A stretch of DNA of 64,000 nt from Streptomyces roseifaciens (lineage in GTDB: Bacteria > Actinomycetota > Actinomycetes > Streptomycetales > Streptomycetaceae): assembly GCF_001445655.1 (NCBI RefSeq), contig NZ_LNBE01000002.1:496001-560000 (forward strand), read 5' to 3'. The notes beneath the pieces were generated by a model. That model saw only the letters and a program-made list of their open reading frames with translations. It made no database searches and had not been told where the DNA came from. A program made the translations under genes and the position numbers. Of the stretch, positions 39,601 through 49,141 are shown one piece after another; position 1 is the stretch's first letter, and each line of letters opens with the position of its first letter.

Positions 39601-40553
39601 CCGGCGCGACCGGGCTGACGCTGCCGGCCGGAGTCGTCTTCGAGCACGGCACCCCGGCCGCGCTGGCCGCCCATCTGCGCACCAGGTTCGCCGAAGGCGG
39701 GCGGGCGCCCGCCGCGGAGGAGGCCGCGGAGTCCGAGTCGATCAGCGGGCTGCTGCGCCGCGCGGCGGCCGGCGGGAACATGATGAAGGGGATGGCCCTG
39801 CTCAACGCCGTCGCCGAGATCTTGCCCGGCTTCTCCTCCGCGGCCGAACTGGGCGGTCCCGAGAAGCCCGTACGCCTGGCGCAGGGCGGCGAGGGCCCCA
39901 AGCTGATCTGTTTCCCCTCGCCGATGGCGCTCGGCGGCGCCCAGCAGTACGCGCGCTTCGCGGCGCGCTTCCGGGGCCGCCGGGAGGTCGTCGTGCCCGC
40001 CGTGCCGGGCTTCGGCAAGGGCGACGCCCTGCCCCTGTCGGTCGACGCGGCCGTCGAGGTGTTCGCCGAAGAGGTGCGCACCGCGGCCGCGGGCGAGCCC
40101 TTCGTCCTGGTCGGCTACTCCTCCGGCGGGCAGTTCGCCCACGCGACCGCGGAGGTGCTGGAGAAGGCGGGCACCCCGGCGCGGGGCGTCGTCCTGCTGG
40201 ACACCTATCTGCCCGGCGACGACGGCAAGGACGAGCTCTGGCGTCAGATGTTCCAGGGCATGCTGGACCGGGAGTCCTCCTTCGGCCGGTTCAGCGCCGC
40301 CCGGCTCGCTGCGATGAGCCGCTACAGCGACCTCATCGCCGGCTGCATGCCCGGTGCGCTGTCCGCGCCCGTCCTCTTCGTCCGGCCGGCGGAGTCGTTC
40401 GCGACCGGAGCGGGGACGGACGACTGGCGCGCCTCGTGGGACGGCGAGCACGTGCTCCGCGAGGTGCCGGGCAACCACTTCACGATCCTGGAGGAGTCGG
40501 CCGCGTCCACCGCCGCGGCGGTGGACGCCTGGCTGCCCTCCCTCGGCGACTGA
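36654..40553 (+). CDS. Type I PKS terminal module with thioesterase: KS-AT-ACP-TE
   Basis: The GTG at 36654 with AAGGAG seven bases upstream gives a docking helix ([19 protein letters not shown]) of a different type from the other PKS genes. Length is 1299 aa. Order: KS (DTACSS near 192), AT (GHSIGE near 649, HAFHSPLM near 743, malonyl-type), ACP (GMDSVS near 969), and TE (GYSSGG near 1153, Asp in LLDTYLP near 1183, His in GNHF near 1273). There is no KR or DH and no room for one between AT and ACP, so the last condensation leaves a 3-keto thioester. The TE triad looks complete, so release by lactonisation or hydrolysis is expected. A free 3-keto acid could lose CO2 to give a methyl ketone. 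The gene ends 22 bp before a perfect hairpin terminator. Confidence 0.95.
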   Translation: MAQPETPDARMVEALRASLKEADRLRERNRKLTAALREPIAIVGMACRYPGGVRSPEELWDLVAEGGDGITGFPADRGWDPALHDPEPGVEGRSYTAEGGFLHDAGEFDAGFFGISPREALLMDPQQRLLLEGSWEALESAGIDPGSLKGSRTGVFAGVMYHDYFGSFGSGSIVSGRVAYTLGLEGPTLSIDTACSSSLVALHLAAQSLRQGECTLALAGGVTIMASPGTFVEFSRQGALSPDGRCKSFADGADGTGFAEGVGVLVVERLSDARRNGHEVLAVVRGSAVNQDGASNGLTAPNGPSQQRVIRQALESAGLSAADVDVVEAHGTGTTLGDPIEAQALLATYGKERPADRPLWLGSVKSNIGHTQAAAGVAGVIKMVQAMRHGVLPRTLHVGEPSRQVDWSAGRVELLTEERAWPQPDGRPRRAGISSFGISGTNAHTIIEEAPADTAPEQPERPEQPGQPESGPVPPVLIWPLSARGRQALPAQAERLHSYAEARPELEPAAVARSLGTRRAVFGDRAAVVGTDRAQLLRGLQALAAGESSPAVVQGTARMGGRTAFLFTGQGAQRLGMGAGLRAAHPVFAEAFDAVDEALGTGLSGVLFGTDADRADLTLHAQTGLFAYEVALFRLLESWGIRPDLLAGHSIGELAAAHVAGVLTLGDACTLVAARGRLMQALPAGGAMVAVRAGEEEVLPLLTDRVALAAVNGPASVVISGEPDEVLRIAQGFEKTKRLKVSHAFHSPLMDGMLDGFRAVAESVTYHEPRIPVVSNLTGRPAERGLLSDPAYWVRHVREPVRFAAGVRALADAGATRFVELGPDAVLTGMARESVPEGTFVPLGRRQGEEPVVLAQGVAQLYADGLAPDWRALYPGTATAPLPSYAFRHRRYWLAADVPLTVGALTAPEEPAAAEESADAEPLQDRLAAASPAGQAELLTGLVRARTAAVLGHTGPEEVDPETGFLEAGMDSVSATELRHALAGATGLTLPAGVVFEHGTPAALAAHLRTRFAEGGRAPAAEEAAESESISGLLRRAAAGGNMMKGMALLNAVAEILPGFSSAAELGGPEKPVRLAQGGEGPKLICFPSPMALGGAQQYARFAARFRGRREVVVPAVPGFGKGDALPLSVDAAVEVFAEEVRTAAAGEPFVLVGYSSGGQFAHATAEVLEKAGTPARGVVLLDTYLPGDDGKDELWRQMFQGMLDRESSFGRFSAARLAAMSRYSDLIAGCMPGALSAPVLFVRPAESFATGAGTDDWRASWDGEHVLREVPGNHFTILEESAASTAAAVDAWLPSLGD
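36948..37231 (+). repeat. KS segment near-identical to 26542-26825 (copy 2)
   Basis: This is the partner of the n+5 KS tract. It begins at the same Gly-Gly-Phe-Leu-His codons and ends at the active-site Asp-Thr codons, and it shows the same run of TTG, GTT and GAT codons. Copying direction cannot be told from the window. Confidence 0.85.
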
Positions 40554-40575
40554 CACCTCCCATCTGACGAAACGT

Positions 40576-40624
40576 CATCGGCGCTGTCCGGCACCGCGAT
40601 CCGCGGTGCCGGACAGCGCCGATG
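40576..40624. terminator. Perfect 22-bp hairpin, bidirectional terminator
   Basis: Arms 40576-40597 and 40603-40624 are exact reverse complements with a 5-nt loop. It lies between the PKS stop (40553) and the convergent PqqD-like gene end (40629). It marks the transcriptional end of the PKS genes. Confidence 0.9.
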
Positions 40625-40628
40625 TGCG

Positions 40629-40973
40629 TCAGTTCGGCCGGAGCGTCAGCAGGCCCGCGGCGAGGAACTCGCCCACCCACCCGTTCAGTTCGGTGCGGAT
40701 CCCTTCCTCGTCGCCGCCCCAGAGCGGGGCGAGCTCCGCCGCCGCCCGCCCGGGGTCCCAGTCGTTCTGCTGCAGGGCGATCCACATCGACGTGCCCAGC
40801 GGCCCGCACCGGTGCCGGATGCCCGTGCGCGGCGAGAACAGGTCCAGCCGGCCGTCGGGCAGGACCCTGGCCATCAGATCCGGCTCGGCCCGTAAGCCCT
40901 CCACCACCGCCTTCTGCGGCGGCTGTTCACCGCCGAGGCGGCGGGCCGTTCGGCGAATCGAATGCAACACCAT
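40629..40973 (-). CDS. PqqD-like small protein
   Basis: The ATG at 40973 has a GGGAGG ribosome binding site. Length is 114 aa. The core (VLPDGRLDLFSPRTGIRHRCGPLGTSMWIALQQND, then GGDEEGIRTELNGWVGEFLAAGLL) matches the winged-helix PqqD fold: a short beta region, a central hydrophobic helix and a C-terminal helix ending in GLL. PqqD-type proteins bind a precursor peptide and present it to a radical SAM or other maturation enzyme. No precursor peptide, radical SAM gene or peptidase was found nearby. It may be a remnant, a stand-alone recognition domain, or misassigned because the family is short and divergent. It is divergent from the ABC transporter genes with a 271-bp control region between them. 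Confidence 0.65.
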   Translation of the reverse strand: MVLHSIRRTARRLGGEQPPQKAVVEGLRAEPDLMARVLPDGRLDLFSPRTGIRHRCGPLGTSMWIALQQNDWDPGRAAAELAPLWGGDEEGIRTELNGWVGEFLAAGLLTLRPN

Positions 40974-41128
40974 GGATCCTCCCGGCTGGGACGCAACCTG
41001 GACGGGCGCCCTCGTGGGTCCGCACCGCCCGTGCGGCGGCCCGCATCGCTCTCGACGCTACCGACGGTCGCCTCCGGGCGGAACCAGGCTGACTGAACTC
41101 GGAAGATAGAGGAAACGGGTGCCAGGAG

Positions 41129-41144
41129 GTAGAGAAACCTCTAC
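41129..41144. promoter_or_regulatory. Palindrome GTAGAG-N4-CTCTAC in divergent promoter region
   Basis: A perfect 6-bp inverted repeat with a 4-bp spacer lies about 100 bp before the ABC ATPase. A half-related copy (TAGAGGAAAC) lies about 20 bp upstream at 41107-41116. The sequence TAGCGT near 41193 resembles a Streptomyces -10 box. This is a plausible response-regulator operator; binding is inferred. Confidence 0.45.
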
Positions 41145-41244
41145 TCCCAAGACACCCTTCAGCGTCATTCTTTCGGACCCGCCCGGCTCCTAGCGTTGTC
41201 ACCAGGTCACGCGGGGTGCGTGACAGTCCGGTGGGGGAGTCTCG

Positions 41245-42044
<800 letters not shown>

Positions 42045-42045
<1 letters not shown>

Positions 42046-44564
42046 TGTGGTCCCTGGTCTTCCGTACGCTGAAGTTCCGTAAGACGGGATTCATCGCCAC
42101 CTTCCTCGCGATGTTCCTCGGCGCCGCGATCGTCATGGGCTGCGGCGGTCTCCTCGAGACCGGCATCCGGATGGCCGCACCACCGCAGCGGCTCGCCGCC
42201 GCACCGGTCGTGGTGACGGGCCAGCAGAAGCACGACGGCACCGCGCTCAGCGAGCGCAACCGCATCGACCCGGGCCTGGTCGACACCGTCCGCTCGGTGC
42301 CCGGGGTCCGGCAGGCCGTCGCCGACGTGTCCTTCCCCGCGACCGTGCTCACCGGCGGGAAGCCGGTCGCCGGCGGCTCCGGCTCCGCCGGGCACAACTG
42401 GGACAGCGCCCAGCTGACCCCGTACGCCCTCAAGGAGGGCGCGGCCCCCGCCCGCAACGGCGAGGTCGTCCTCGACTCGGGCCTGGCCTCCCGCTCGGGA
42501 GCCTCCGTCGGCTCCAGCGTCGACCTGGCCGCCCACGGCACCACTCAGAAGTACGTCGTCACCGGCATCGTGGACCGCAAGGGCGGCAGCAGCACGGATC
42601 CGGCGGTGTTCTTCTCCGGCGCCGAGGCCCTGCGGCTGGCCGCGACCGACGGGAAGATCGACTCCATCGGCGTGCTGCCCGCACCGGGCACGAGCACGGC
42701 CGCGCTCGGCAAGGCCGTGGAAGCCAAGGTCGGAAGCGGTGCCACCGTCCTCACCGGCGAGCGGCGGGGGCTCGCCGAACTGCCCGGCACCATGGCCAGC
42801 CAGCAGACGGTCACCATCCTGGCGTCGATCTTCGGCAGCTGGGCGATCCTCATCGTGATGTTCGGCGTGGCCTCCACCCTGGGGCTGTCGCTGCAGCAGC
42901 GCCAGCACGAGATGGCCCTGCTCCGCGCCATCGGCACCACCTCCCGGCAGGTGCGCCGGATGATCCTCGGCGAGACCGCCGTGCTGTCCGTACTGGCCAC
43001 CGTCCTGGCGGTGCTGCCCGGCCGGTACCTCGGCGAGCTGCTCTACGGCCAGCTGACCGGGCACGGCGTCGTGTCGGACGCGGTCGCCTTCCGCGAGGGC
43101 TGGATCCCGGTCGCCGTCGGCGCGGTCGCCGCCATCGCCGCGGCCCTGGGCGCGACGCTCTTCGCCGGGCGGCGAGCCGCCCGGACCAAGCCCGTCGCCG
43201 CGCTCGCCGAGAGCGCGACGCAGACCCGCTGGTTCACCGTCCCCCGGCTGCTGCTCGCCCTGTTCTTCTTCGCCAACGGCATCCTCCTGTCGATCGTCAC
43301 GGCCACGGTGATGGAGGACGGGCCGTCCCTCGCGAGCACCGCCGGCCCCGCGTCCGTCCTCTTCGCCATCGGCCTCGCCCTGCTGGCCCCCGGCATCACC
43401 AAGGGGATCGTGACCGTGCTGCGCCTGCCGGTCCGGCTGCTGACGGGCCTCTCCGGCGAACTCGCCCTGCACAACGCGGCGACGCGCAACGTCCGCATGG
43501 CGGGCGCCGTCGCCCCGATCATCCTGCTGATCGGCATCGCCACCGGCACCCTGTACATGCAGTCGACGGAGGACAGCGTCTCCGCACGCAGCTACTCCAA
43601 GAACGTGCTCGCCGACTACGTGGTCGATTCGTCGGCCGGGGGCTTCGGCCCGGGCTTCGTCGAGCAGGTCCGCGGCGTCCCCGGGGTGGCCGGCGCCTCC
43701 GAACTGGTCTCCTCGGACGGAAAGGTCGAGAAGAACGGCGGCTCCGACATCGCCCTGCGCGGCGTCTCCGGGGCCGACGCGGACAAGACCCTCGCGGTCG
43801 GCCCCGTCGCCGGATCGCTCGACGGACTGCAGGGCAACACCGTGGCCCTGTCGGACAAGCAGGCGCAGAAGTTCGGCGTCCGCGTCGGGGACACGCTGCC
43901 GGTCCGTCTCGGCGACGGCACCCGCACCGACCCGAAGGTCGTCGCGCTCTTCCCCGACAACCCCAAGCAGCAGTACCTCCTGCTGCCCTCCGCGGTCCTG
44001 GCCCCGCACACGACCGCCGGCCTGCCCGAGCAGATCCTGGTCCGTGCCGACGCCGACGCCGACCGCGGCGCCCTGCAGGCGAAGCTCGACCGGCTCGCGG
44101 CCGCCCAGCCCGGCGCCGAGGTGGCCGGGCGCGCCACGCTGACGAGCCAGAACAACCAGATCCAGCAGATCCTGGTCTCGGCGAACTACACGATCGTCGC
44201 CATGATCGTCGGCTATGCGGCGATCACCGTGATCAACGCCCTGGTGGCGGTGACCCGGCAGCGCAACCGGGAGTTCGGCCTCCAGCGGCTGACCGGCGCC
44301 ACCCGCGGCCAGGTGATCGGCATGCTGAGCGTCGAAGGCGGCCTGGTCGCCGTCATCGGCACCGTGCTCGGCACCGTCGCCGCCGCCACGACCATCGTCC
44401 CGTACAGCCTCGTCAAGAACGGCACCCCGATGCCCGAGGGATCCATCGGCATCTACCTGGCGATCATCGGGGGAGCCCTGGTCCTCATCTTCGGCGCGAC
44501 GCTGGTTCCGTCCTGGCGCGGGATGCGCACCCCGCCGATCGAGACGGTGACCAAGCCCGCCTGA
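42045..44564 (+). CDS. FtsX-like ABC transporter permease
   Basis: Length is 839 aa, with about ten predicted membrane segments and two FtsX cores. An N-terminal helix (FIATFLAMFLGAAIVM) and a large extracellular domain (about 45-245) are followed by FtsX helices (SWAILIVMFGVASTLGLSL, AVLSVLATVLAVLPG, IPVAVGAVAAIAAALGA). Middle helices, a second extracellular domain (about 505-695) and a last FtsX triplet near the C-terminus complete the pattern. This duplicated layout is usual for actinobacterial MacB-like transporters, which tend to move substrates from the outer membrane leaflet rather than the cytosol. The start overlaps the ATPase stop (TGATG). A strong hairpin follows. Confidence 0.93.
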
Positions 44565-44601
44565 CCGGACGGCGGCCGGCCGGCCGCCGTTCCCCACGGA
44601 C

Positions 44602-44642
44602 GTCTTTCCCGGGCGGTGCACCCGTAGCCGCCCGGGAAAGAC
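44602..44642 (+). terminator. Hairpin terminator after ABC permease
   Basis: A perfect 15-bp stem (44602-44616 with 44628-44642) has an 11-nt loop. It is preceded by a GC palindrome near 44571-44590 that could fold separately. It separates the transporter from the kinase gene. Confidence 0.75.
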
Positions 44643-44700
44643 ACGTCTCCAACGGGCGCTCCACATAGGCGCATTGTGGACACCAGTAGCTTCACATAGC

Positions 44701-46047
44701 ATGCGGATACCGAGACCACCTATCCTGATGAGGACGACCGGGACCTTGACCGACGCTCTCGGCGCCTGGCGCGCCCGGGCCCGCCGCGCGGGCGCCGACA
44801 TGGCGGTCGGAGCGGCGATCGCGGCCGGATCGATGGCGGCCTTGTCCCTCTTCCTCGTCACCGCCTACTTCGTGATCCTCTTCGTCATCGGCATCGGCGC
44901 CGTCGCGCTGCCGATCGTCACCAAGGGCGTCCGGTGGCTGTGCAACCTCAACCGCCGCGCCGCCGGCCGGGTGGGCGTCCCGGTCGCCGTCCCCTACCAC
45001 CCGGAACCCCCGGAGTTCGAGAAGGACATCGTCGGGTGGATGCGCCGCTGCAAGTGGATCCTCATGGACCCCGCCACCTGGCGCGATCTGCTGTGGCTGC
45101 TGCTCAACACCGCGGCCGGGATGATCGGCCTCGTGCCGGCCGCGGTCCTCTACTACGCCCTGGAAGGGCTCGCGGTGGGCGCCGGCCTCTGGCAGCCCAT
45201 CCTCGACGCGAACGGCAGCGGCCGGTGGTACTGCTTCATCACCGTCGACAGCTGGCCGAGCGCCCTCCTGGCCCTGGCGGCCGCGGGCGGCCTGCTGTTC
45301 GCCTGGCTGTGGGTGAGCCGGCCGGCCCTCAAGGCGCACGCCTACTTCACCCGCTTCCTCCTCGGCCCGGCCGAGCGCACCGTGCTCGCCTCCCGCGTGC
45401 GGCACCTGGCCGAGACCCGGAGCACCGCGCTGGACACGCAGGCGGCCGAGCTCCGCCGCATCGAACGGGACCTCCACGACGGCGCCCAGGCCAGGCTGGT
45501 GGGCCTCGGCTTCACCCTCGGGGCGGTCGAGCGGAACATGGACCGCAAGCCGGAGGAGGCGCGGCGGCTGCTGCGCGAGGCACGCGAGTCCTCCGTCCTG
45601 GCGCTGAGGGAGCTGCGCGACCTCGTCCGCGGCATCCACCCGCCCGTGCTCGCCGAGCGCGGCCTCGCCGACGCCGTGCGCGCCCTGGGCATCGACAGCC
45701 CGCTCGAGGTCGTGGTGGAGGCGGACGTCCCCGGCGCGCTGCCGGCGCCGGTCGAGTCCGCCGTGTACTTCTCCGTGTCGGAGCTCCTGACCAACGCCCT
45801 GAAGCACTCCGGGGCGGACCGCGTCGAGATCGCGCTCCGGCACGAGGGGGACGTCCTGCACGCCCGCGTCGCCGACGACGGCCGCGGCGGCGCCGACCTC
45901 GGCGGGGGCACCGGGCTGCACGGCATCCGCCGCCGCCTGGCGACTTTTGACGGAACCCTGGACATCAGCAGCCCCGTGGGCGGTCCGACCGTGACGAAAA
46001 TGGAGATACCGTGCGCGTTGTCCTCGCCGAAGACCTCTTCCTCCTGA
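44701..46047 (+). CDS. Two-component sensor histidine kinase, NarL-partner type
   Basis: Length is about 448 aa from the ATG at 44701. Alternatives are TTG 44674 and ATG 44728, none with a clear ribosome binding site. N-terminal membrane helices (MAVGAAIAAGSMAALSLFLV, ILFVIGIGAVALPIV) are followed by two more (LLLNTAAGMIGLVPAAVLYYAL, ALLALAAAGGLLFAWLWV). A HisKA_3 dimerisation domain has phospho-acceptor His259 in RDLHDGAQ, and a HATPase_c domain has the N-box ELLTNALKHSGA and G-box DDGRGG. The sensor-like membrane domain is short on the outside, as in cell-envelope-sensing kinases. Its last 37 bp overlap the response regulator. It probably senses stress linked to the adjacent transporter. 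Confidence 0.92.
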   Translation: MRIPRPPILMRTTGTLTDALGAWRARARRAGADMAVGAAIAAGSMAALSLFLVTAYFVILFVIGIGAVALPIVTKGVRWLCNLNRRAAGRVGVPVAVPYHPEPPEFEKDIVGWMRRCKWILMDPATWRDLLWLLLNTAAGMIGLVPAAVLYYALEGLAVGAGLWQPILDANGSGRWYCFITVDSWPSALLALAAAGGLLFAWLWVSRPALKAHAYFTRFLLGPAERTVLASRVRHLAETRSTALDTQAAELRRIERDLHDGAQARLVGLGFTLGAVERNMDRKPEEARRLLREARESSVLALRELRDLVRGIHPPVLAERGLADAVRALGIDSPLEVVVEADVPGALPAPVESAVYFSVSELLTNALKHSGADRVEIALRHEGDVLHARVADDGRGGADLGGGTGLHGIRRRLATFDGTLDISSPVGGPTVTKMEIPCALSSPKTSSS

Positions 46048-46655
46048 GGCAGGGGCTCATCCAGCTCCTGGAGGCCTACGACTTCGAGGTCGTTGCCGCC
46101 GTGGACAACGGCCGGGACCTGTCCGCGGCCCTCGCCGAGCACCGGCCCGACATCGCGATCGTGGACGTCCGGCTGCCCCCGACGTTCACCACCGAGGGCC
46201 TCCAGGCCGCGCTGCAGGCCCGCCGCGACATCCCGGGGCTGCCGATCCTCGTGCTCTCGCAGAACGTCGAGCAGATGTACGCCAGGGAGCTGCTGGCGGA
46301 CGGCACCGGCGGCATCGGCTATCTGCTGAAGGACAGCATCTTCGACAACGACCAGTTCATCGACGCCATCAGCCGGGTTGCGGCCGGTGGCACCGCCATG
46401 GACCCCGCGGTGGTCGCCCAGCTGATGGTCAGCCACGCGCGCGACGAACCCCTCGGCGCCCTCACGGCGCGCGAGCGGCACGTCCTGGAGCTCATGGCCG
46501 AGGGCTGCTCCAACATGGCCATCGCGCAGCGCCTGACCATCAGCGAGGGCGCGGCGGCCAAGCACATCTCCAACATCTTCGCCAAGCTCATGCTGCCGCA
46601 GGACAGCGACAGCAACCGCCGCGTCCTCGCCGTTCTCGCCTACCTCAACGCCTGA
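46011..46655 (+). CDS. NarL/LuxR-type response regulator
   Basis: The GTG at 46011 has GGAG five bases before it and overlaps the kinase end in another frame, which implies coupled translation. Length is 214 aa. A receiver domain has phospho-acceptor Asp52 (DIAIVDVRLP) and acidic residues ED at 7-8. A C-terminal LuxR helix-turn-helix follows (LTARERHVLELMAEGCSN through ISEGAAAKHISNIFAKL). It should be phosphorylated by the preceding kinase and bind DNA as a dimer. The palindrome at 41129-41144 ahead of the transporter is a reasonable target, by inference. Confidence 0.94.
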   Translation: MRVVLAEDLFLLRQGLIQLLEAYDFEVVAAVDNGRDLSAALAEHRPDIAIVDVRLPPTFTTEGLQAALQARRDIPGLPILVLSQNVEQMYARELLADGTGGIGYLLKDSIFDNDQFIDAISRVAAGGTAMDPAVVAQLMVSHARDEPLGALTARERHVLELMAEGCSNMAIAQRLTISEGAAAKHISNIFAKLMLPQDSDSNRRVLAVLAYLNA

Positions 46656-46670
46656 CCGGCCGTGCGGTCA
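46653..46670. terminator. Short hairpin formed by two facing stop codons
   Basis: The TGACCG / CGGTCA arms include the stop codons of the response regulator (+) and the secreted protein (-). With only a 6-bp stem it is weak, but it is the only structure in the 12-bp gap. Confidence 0.35.
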
Positions 46671-47087
46671 GTGGATGCGGACCATCCGGACCGGTGAGCT
46701 GCGCACCACGTCCGGATGCGGGTCCCCGGGTGCGCGCAGGCCGTAGAGCACGCCCCGGACCTGCAGCGCGCCCCGGTGCCGGGCCCGTACCCTCGCCTCG
46801 ACCGTCGCCCCGGACCCCGAGGACACCGTCCGGCCGCAGCCGGCCGTGCGCCAGGCGGCCGCGCCGAGCGCCCGCTCCTGGACGCAGGCGCGCAGGTAGC
46901 GCGCCCGGTCGTCGTCGCCGTCCCCGCTGATGCGCAGGGCCTGCCCGGCGCGGACGGGACGGCCGGGGGCGGTGATCGCCATCACTCCCTCGGCGGCCGC
47001 GGGGCCCGGGGCGAGGGAGAGCGCGGCGACGCCGAGGAGCGCGGCCGCGGCGGCGCGGGGGAGGAGGCGCTTGGGGTCGAGTGTCAT
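46668..47087 (-). CDS. Small secreted protein of unknown function
   Basis: Length is 139 aa. The ATG at 47087 with GAAGGG upstream gives MTLDPKRLLPRAAAAALLGV, a clear Sec signal peptide with likely cleavage after AAA near residue 33. The mature part (ITAPGRPVRAGQALRISGDGDDD, ACVQERALGAAAWRTAGCGRTV, VYGLRAP-like LYGLRAPGD) resembles an Ig-like or beta-rich extracellular domain with two Cys (in RACVQE and TAGCGR) that could form a disulfide. A start further upstream in the same frame is possible but would bury the signal peptide. No family is recognised. The AT-rich upstream region is shared with the divergent DUF6542-LCP operon. Confidence 0.75.
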   Translation of the reverse strand: MTLDPKRLLPRAAAAALLGVAALSLAPGPAAAEGVMAITAPGRPVRAGQALRISGDGDDDRARYLRACVQERALGAAAWRTAGCGRTVSSGSGATVEARVRARHRGALQVRGVLYGLRAPGDPHPDVVRSSPVRMVRIH

Positions 47088-47300
47088 GGCCCACCCTTCT
47101 GCGATCCGGTCGTTCACATGGAATTTTTCCGGGGAATTCATATTTTCCGCGCCAACTCCCCTTTGAACCACTGTTATTGGTACGGTCCGGGCGAATGAGA
47201 CGATACGTTCCCGGGAGGCGCCGGCCGTGGACACTTCGCCCTTCTCCGGCCACCCGCCCGGGACCCGTGCGACAGTCCGGAAATAACACTTGCTATATTG

Positions 47301-47319
47301 CGCAACTGTGAAAGTTGCG
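47301..47319. promoter_or_regulatory. Inverted repeat CGCAACT-N5-AGTTGCG next to a TATATT box
   Basis: Perfect 7-bp arms (47301-47307 and 47313-47319) lie immediately after TTGCTATATTG in an otherwise AT-rich 274-bp divergent region. The placement fits an operator overlapping the promoter or start region of the DUF6542-LCP operon. It could also be a small hairpin in the leader RNA. Confidence 0.45.
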
Positions 47320-47361
47320 AGGTCGTCGCGGGCGCGGCGGCCGGACCGATGGGGAGCACGT

Positions 47362-47778
47362 ATGGGCCGTAGGCGGACCGAGACGCCAGGGAGGGGGACG
47401 CGGCGGGCCGGCACGGCACTGCTCGCCCCGGGAGCGCTGCTCCTGGCCGGCGCCGTGGTGGACGAGGCGGCCGGGGCGGGCCTCGGCTGGATCTTCGCCC
47501 TCTGCGCCGCGGCCGCCGCCGCCCTCGCCGCGGTGCTGTGCGCCCGCGCCCACGCGTGGTGGGTGCTCGCCGCACCACCCCTGGTGATCGCGGCGGTGGC
47601 CGTCGGTGCCCAGCTGGTCGCGGCCCCGGCCGGCCCGGGCGGCGGCACCCTCGCCGCGGCGGTGCACTGGGCCCTCGACACGTTCCCCGCCATGGCGGCG
47701 GCGGAGGCCGCGGCGGCGCTCGTCCTGGCCGTGCGCACCTTCCGCCCCGGCCGGGGAAGGAGGGCCTGCCATGCGTGA
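47362..47778 (+). CDS. DUF6542-like small membrane protein
   Basis: Length is 138 aa. The ATG at 47362 has GGGGAG five bases upstream. A basic N-terminus is followed by about four hydrophobic helices (GTALLAPGALLLAGAVVDEA, GWIFALCAAAAAALAAVLCA, WWVLAAPPLVIAAVAVGAQLV, PAMAAAEAAAALVLAVRTF). The pattern, including the APPLV turn, fits the DUF6542 membrane domain often found just before LCP genes in Streptomyces. It overlaps the LCP gene by 8 bp. Its role is unknown; membrane assistance to the LCP ligase is inferred from context. Confidence 0.75.
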   Translation: MGRRRTETPGRGTRRAGTALLAPGALLLAGAVVDEAAGAGLGWIFALCAAAAAALAAVLCARAHAWWVLAAPPLVIAAVAVGAQLVAAPAGPGGGTLAAAVHWALDTFPAMAAAEAAAALVLAVRTFRPGRGRRACHA

Positions 47779-49123
47779 GCCGTACCGCCGCGAGCCCTAC
47801 CGGCCCGACGGCCGGACCCGCTCCCCGGGCGGAGGCCGCCCCGGCCGCCCGGCCACCCGCCCGGCACCCCGCAGGCGCCGCGCCGGGCGCCCCCTGCGGC
47901 CCGGCCGCGCGGTCCGCATCGCGATCTGCCTCACCTCGGCGGCCGTCATGCTGACCAGCGGCGTCGGCTGGTGCGCGTACCACTGGCTGGACCGCGGGGT
48001 GAACACCTCCAGCGCCCTGGACGCCCTGCGCGGCGACGCGCCGCGGGGGCGCGGCGACGCGGTGAACCTGCTCCTGATCGGCCTCGACAGCCGCAAGGAC
48101 ATGAACGGCAACGACCTGCCCAAGGAGTTCGTCCAGGACGAACTGCACGCCGGCTCCAGCGACATCGGCGGCTACAACACCAACACCCTGATCCTCATGC
48201 ACATCCCGGCCGGCGGCGGCAAGGTGACGGCCTTCTCGATACCGCGCGACGACTACGTCGAGATCGCGGGCGGGCGCGGGGAGCACAAGATCAAGGAGGC
48301 GTACGGGATCGCCAAGGCCGAGGCCGAGGAGAAGCTGTCCGCCCGCGGCGTCAAGGGCGCCGAGCTGGAGCACCGCGGCCGCGAAGCGGGCCGCGAGGCC
48401 ACCCTGGCCACGGTCCAGCGCTTCCTCGGCGTGCCCATCGACCACTTCGCCGAGGTCAACCTGCTCGGCTTCTACGACATCGCCAAGGTGGTCCAGCCCG
48501 TCCAGGTCTGCCTCAAGCACCCCGTGCGCGACCGGTACTCCGGCGCGGACTTCCCCGCCGGGCTGCAGGAGCTCGACGCCCGCCAGGCGCTGTCCTTCGT
48601 GCGGCAGCGGCACGGCCTGCCCGGCGGCGACCTCGACCGCACCCACCGCCAGCAGGCGTTCCTGTCGTCGGTCACGCACAAGCTCAAGGAACAGGGCGTG
48701 TGGAGCGACTTCGGCCGGCTGCAGGGGCTGTTCGACGTGATCAAGAAGGACGTCGTCATCGACAACCGCTGGAACATCCTCGACTTCGCACGCCAGGCCC
48801 CCAACCTCACCGGGGGCAACGCCGAGTTCCACACGCTGCCCATCGAGGGGTTCGCCACCCGCAAGGGAGAGGCGGTCAACCTCGTCGACCCGGAGAAGGT
48901 CAGGTCCCTGGTCCAGGCGATGACCGGGCGGAAGGCGGGGCAGAAGGCCGGTCAGGGCGACGGCGGGCAGGTCGCCGGTCCCCAGCACCAGGGCGGCGGC
49001 CCGGGCGGCACGAAGGGATCAGGGAGCGGCGACGACGCAAAGGGCGGCGGCTCGGCCCCCGTCTCCTCCGACTCCTTCCAGGGCCCGCCGGTGAAGATGG
49101 GCGGCGTCCCCTGCGTCGACTGA
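47771..49123 (+). CDS. LytR-CpsA-Psr (LCP) family cell-wall glycopolymer ligase
   Basis: Length is 450 aa. A long Arg/Pro-rich cytoplasmic tail is followed by one membrane helix (about 50-72) and an extracellular LCP domain (NLLLIGLDSR near 98, TAFSIPRDDYVEI, KIKEAYG, VNLLGFYDIAKVV, ALSFVRQRH). LCP enzymes transfer lipid-linked glycopolymers such as teichoic acid or arabinogalactan-type chains to peptidoglycan. An insert around AEAEEKLSARGVKGAELEHR is seen in Streptomyces members. In the NTNTLILMHIP stretch, Asn occupies the position where most family members have Asp in a DT pair, so activity should be checked. The Gly/Lys-rich C-terminus (from about 390) is low-complexity. Confidence 0.9.
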   Translation: MREPYRREPYRPDGRTRSPGGGRPGRPATRPAPRRRRAGRPLRPGRAVRIAICLTSAAVMLTSGVGWCAYHWLDRGVNTSSALDALRGDAPRGRGDAVNLLLIGLDSRKDMNGNDLPKEFVQDELHAGSSDIGGYNTNTLILMHIPAGGGKVTAFSIPRDDYVEIAGGRGEHKIKEAYGIAKAEAEEKLSARGVKGAELEHRGREAGREATLATVQRFLGVPIDHFAEVNLLGFYDIAKVVQPVQVCLKHPVRDRYSGADFPAGLQELDARQALSFVRQRHGLPGGDLDRTHRQQAFLSSVTHKLKEQGVWSDFGRLQGLFDVIKKDVVIDNRWNILDFARQAPNLTGGNAEFHTLPIEGFATRKGEAVNLVDPEKVRSLVQAMTGRKAGQKAGQGDGGQVAGPQHQGGGPGGTKGSGSGDDAKGGGSAPVSSDSFQGPPVKMGGVPCVD

Positions 49124-49141
49124 CCCCCTCGGGGAGCGCGC

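Noticed and set aside
45342..46565. Minus-strand reading frames opposite the kinase and response regulator
   Set aside because: They overlap well-supported sense genes with intact catalytic motifs and show only composition-driven sequence.
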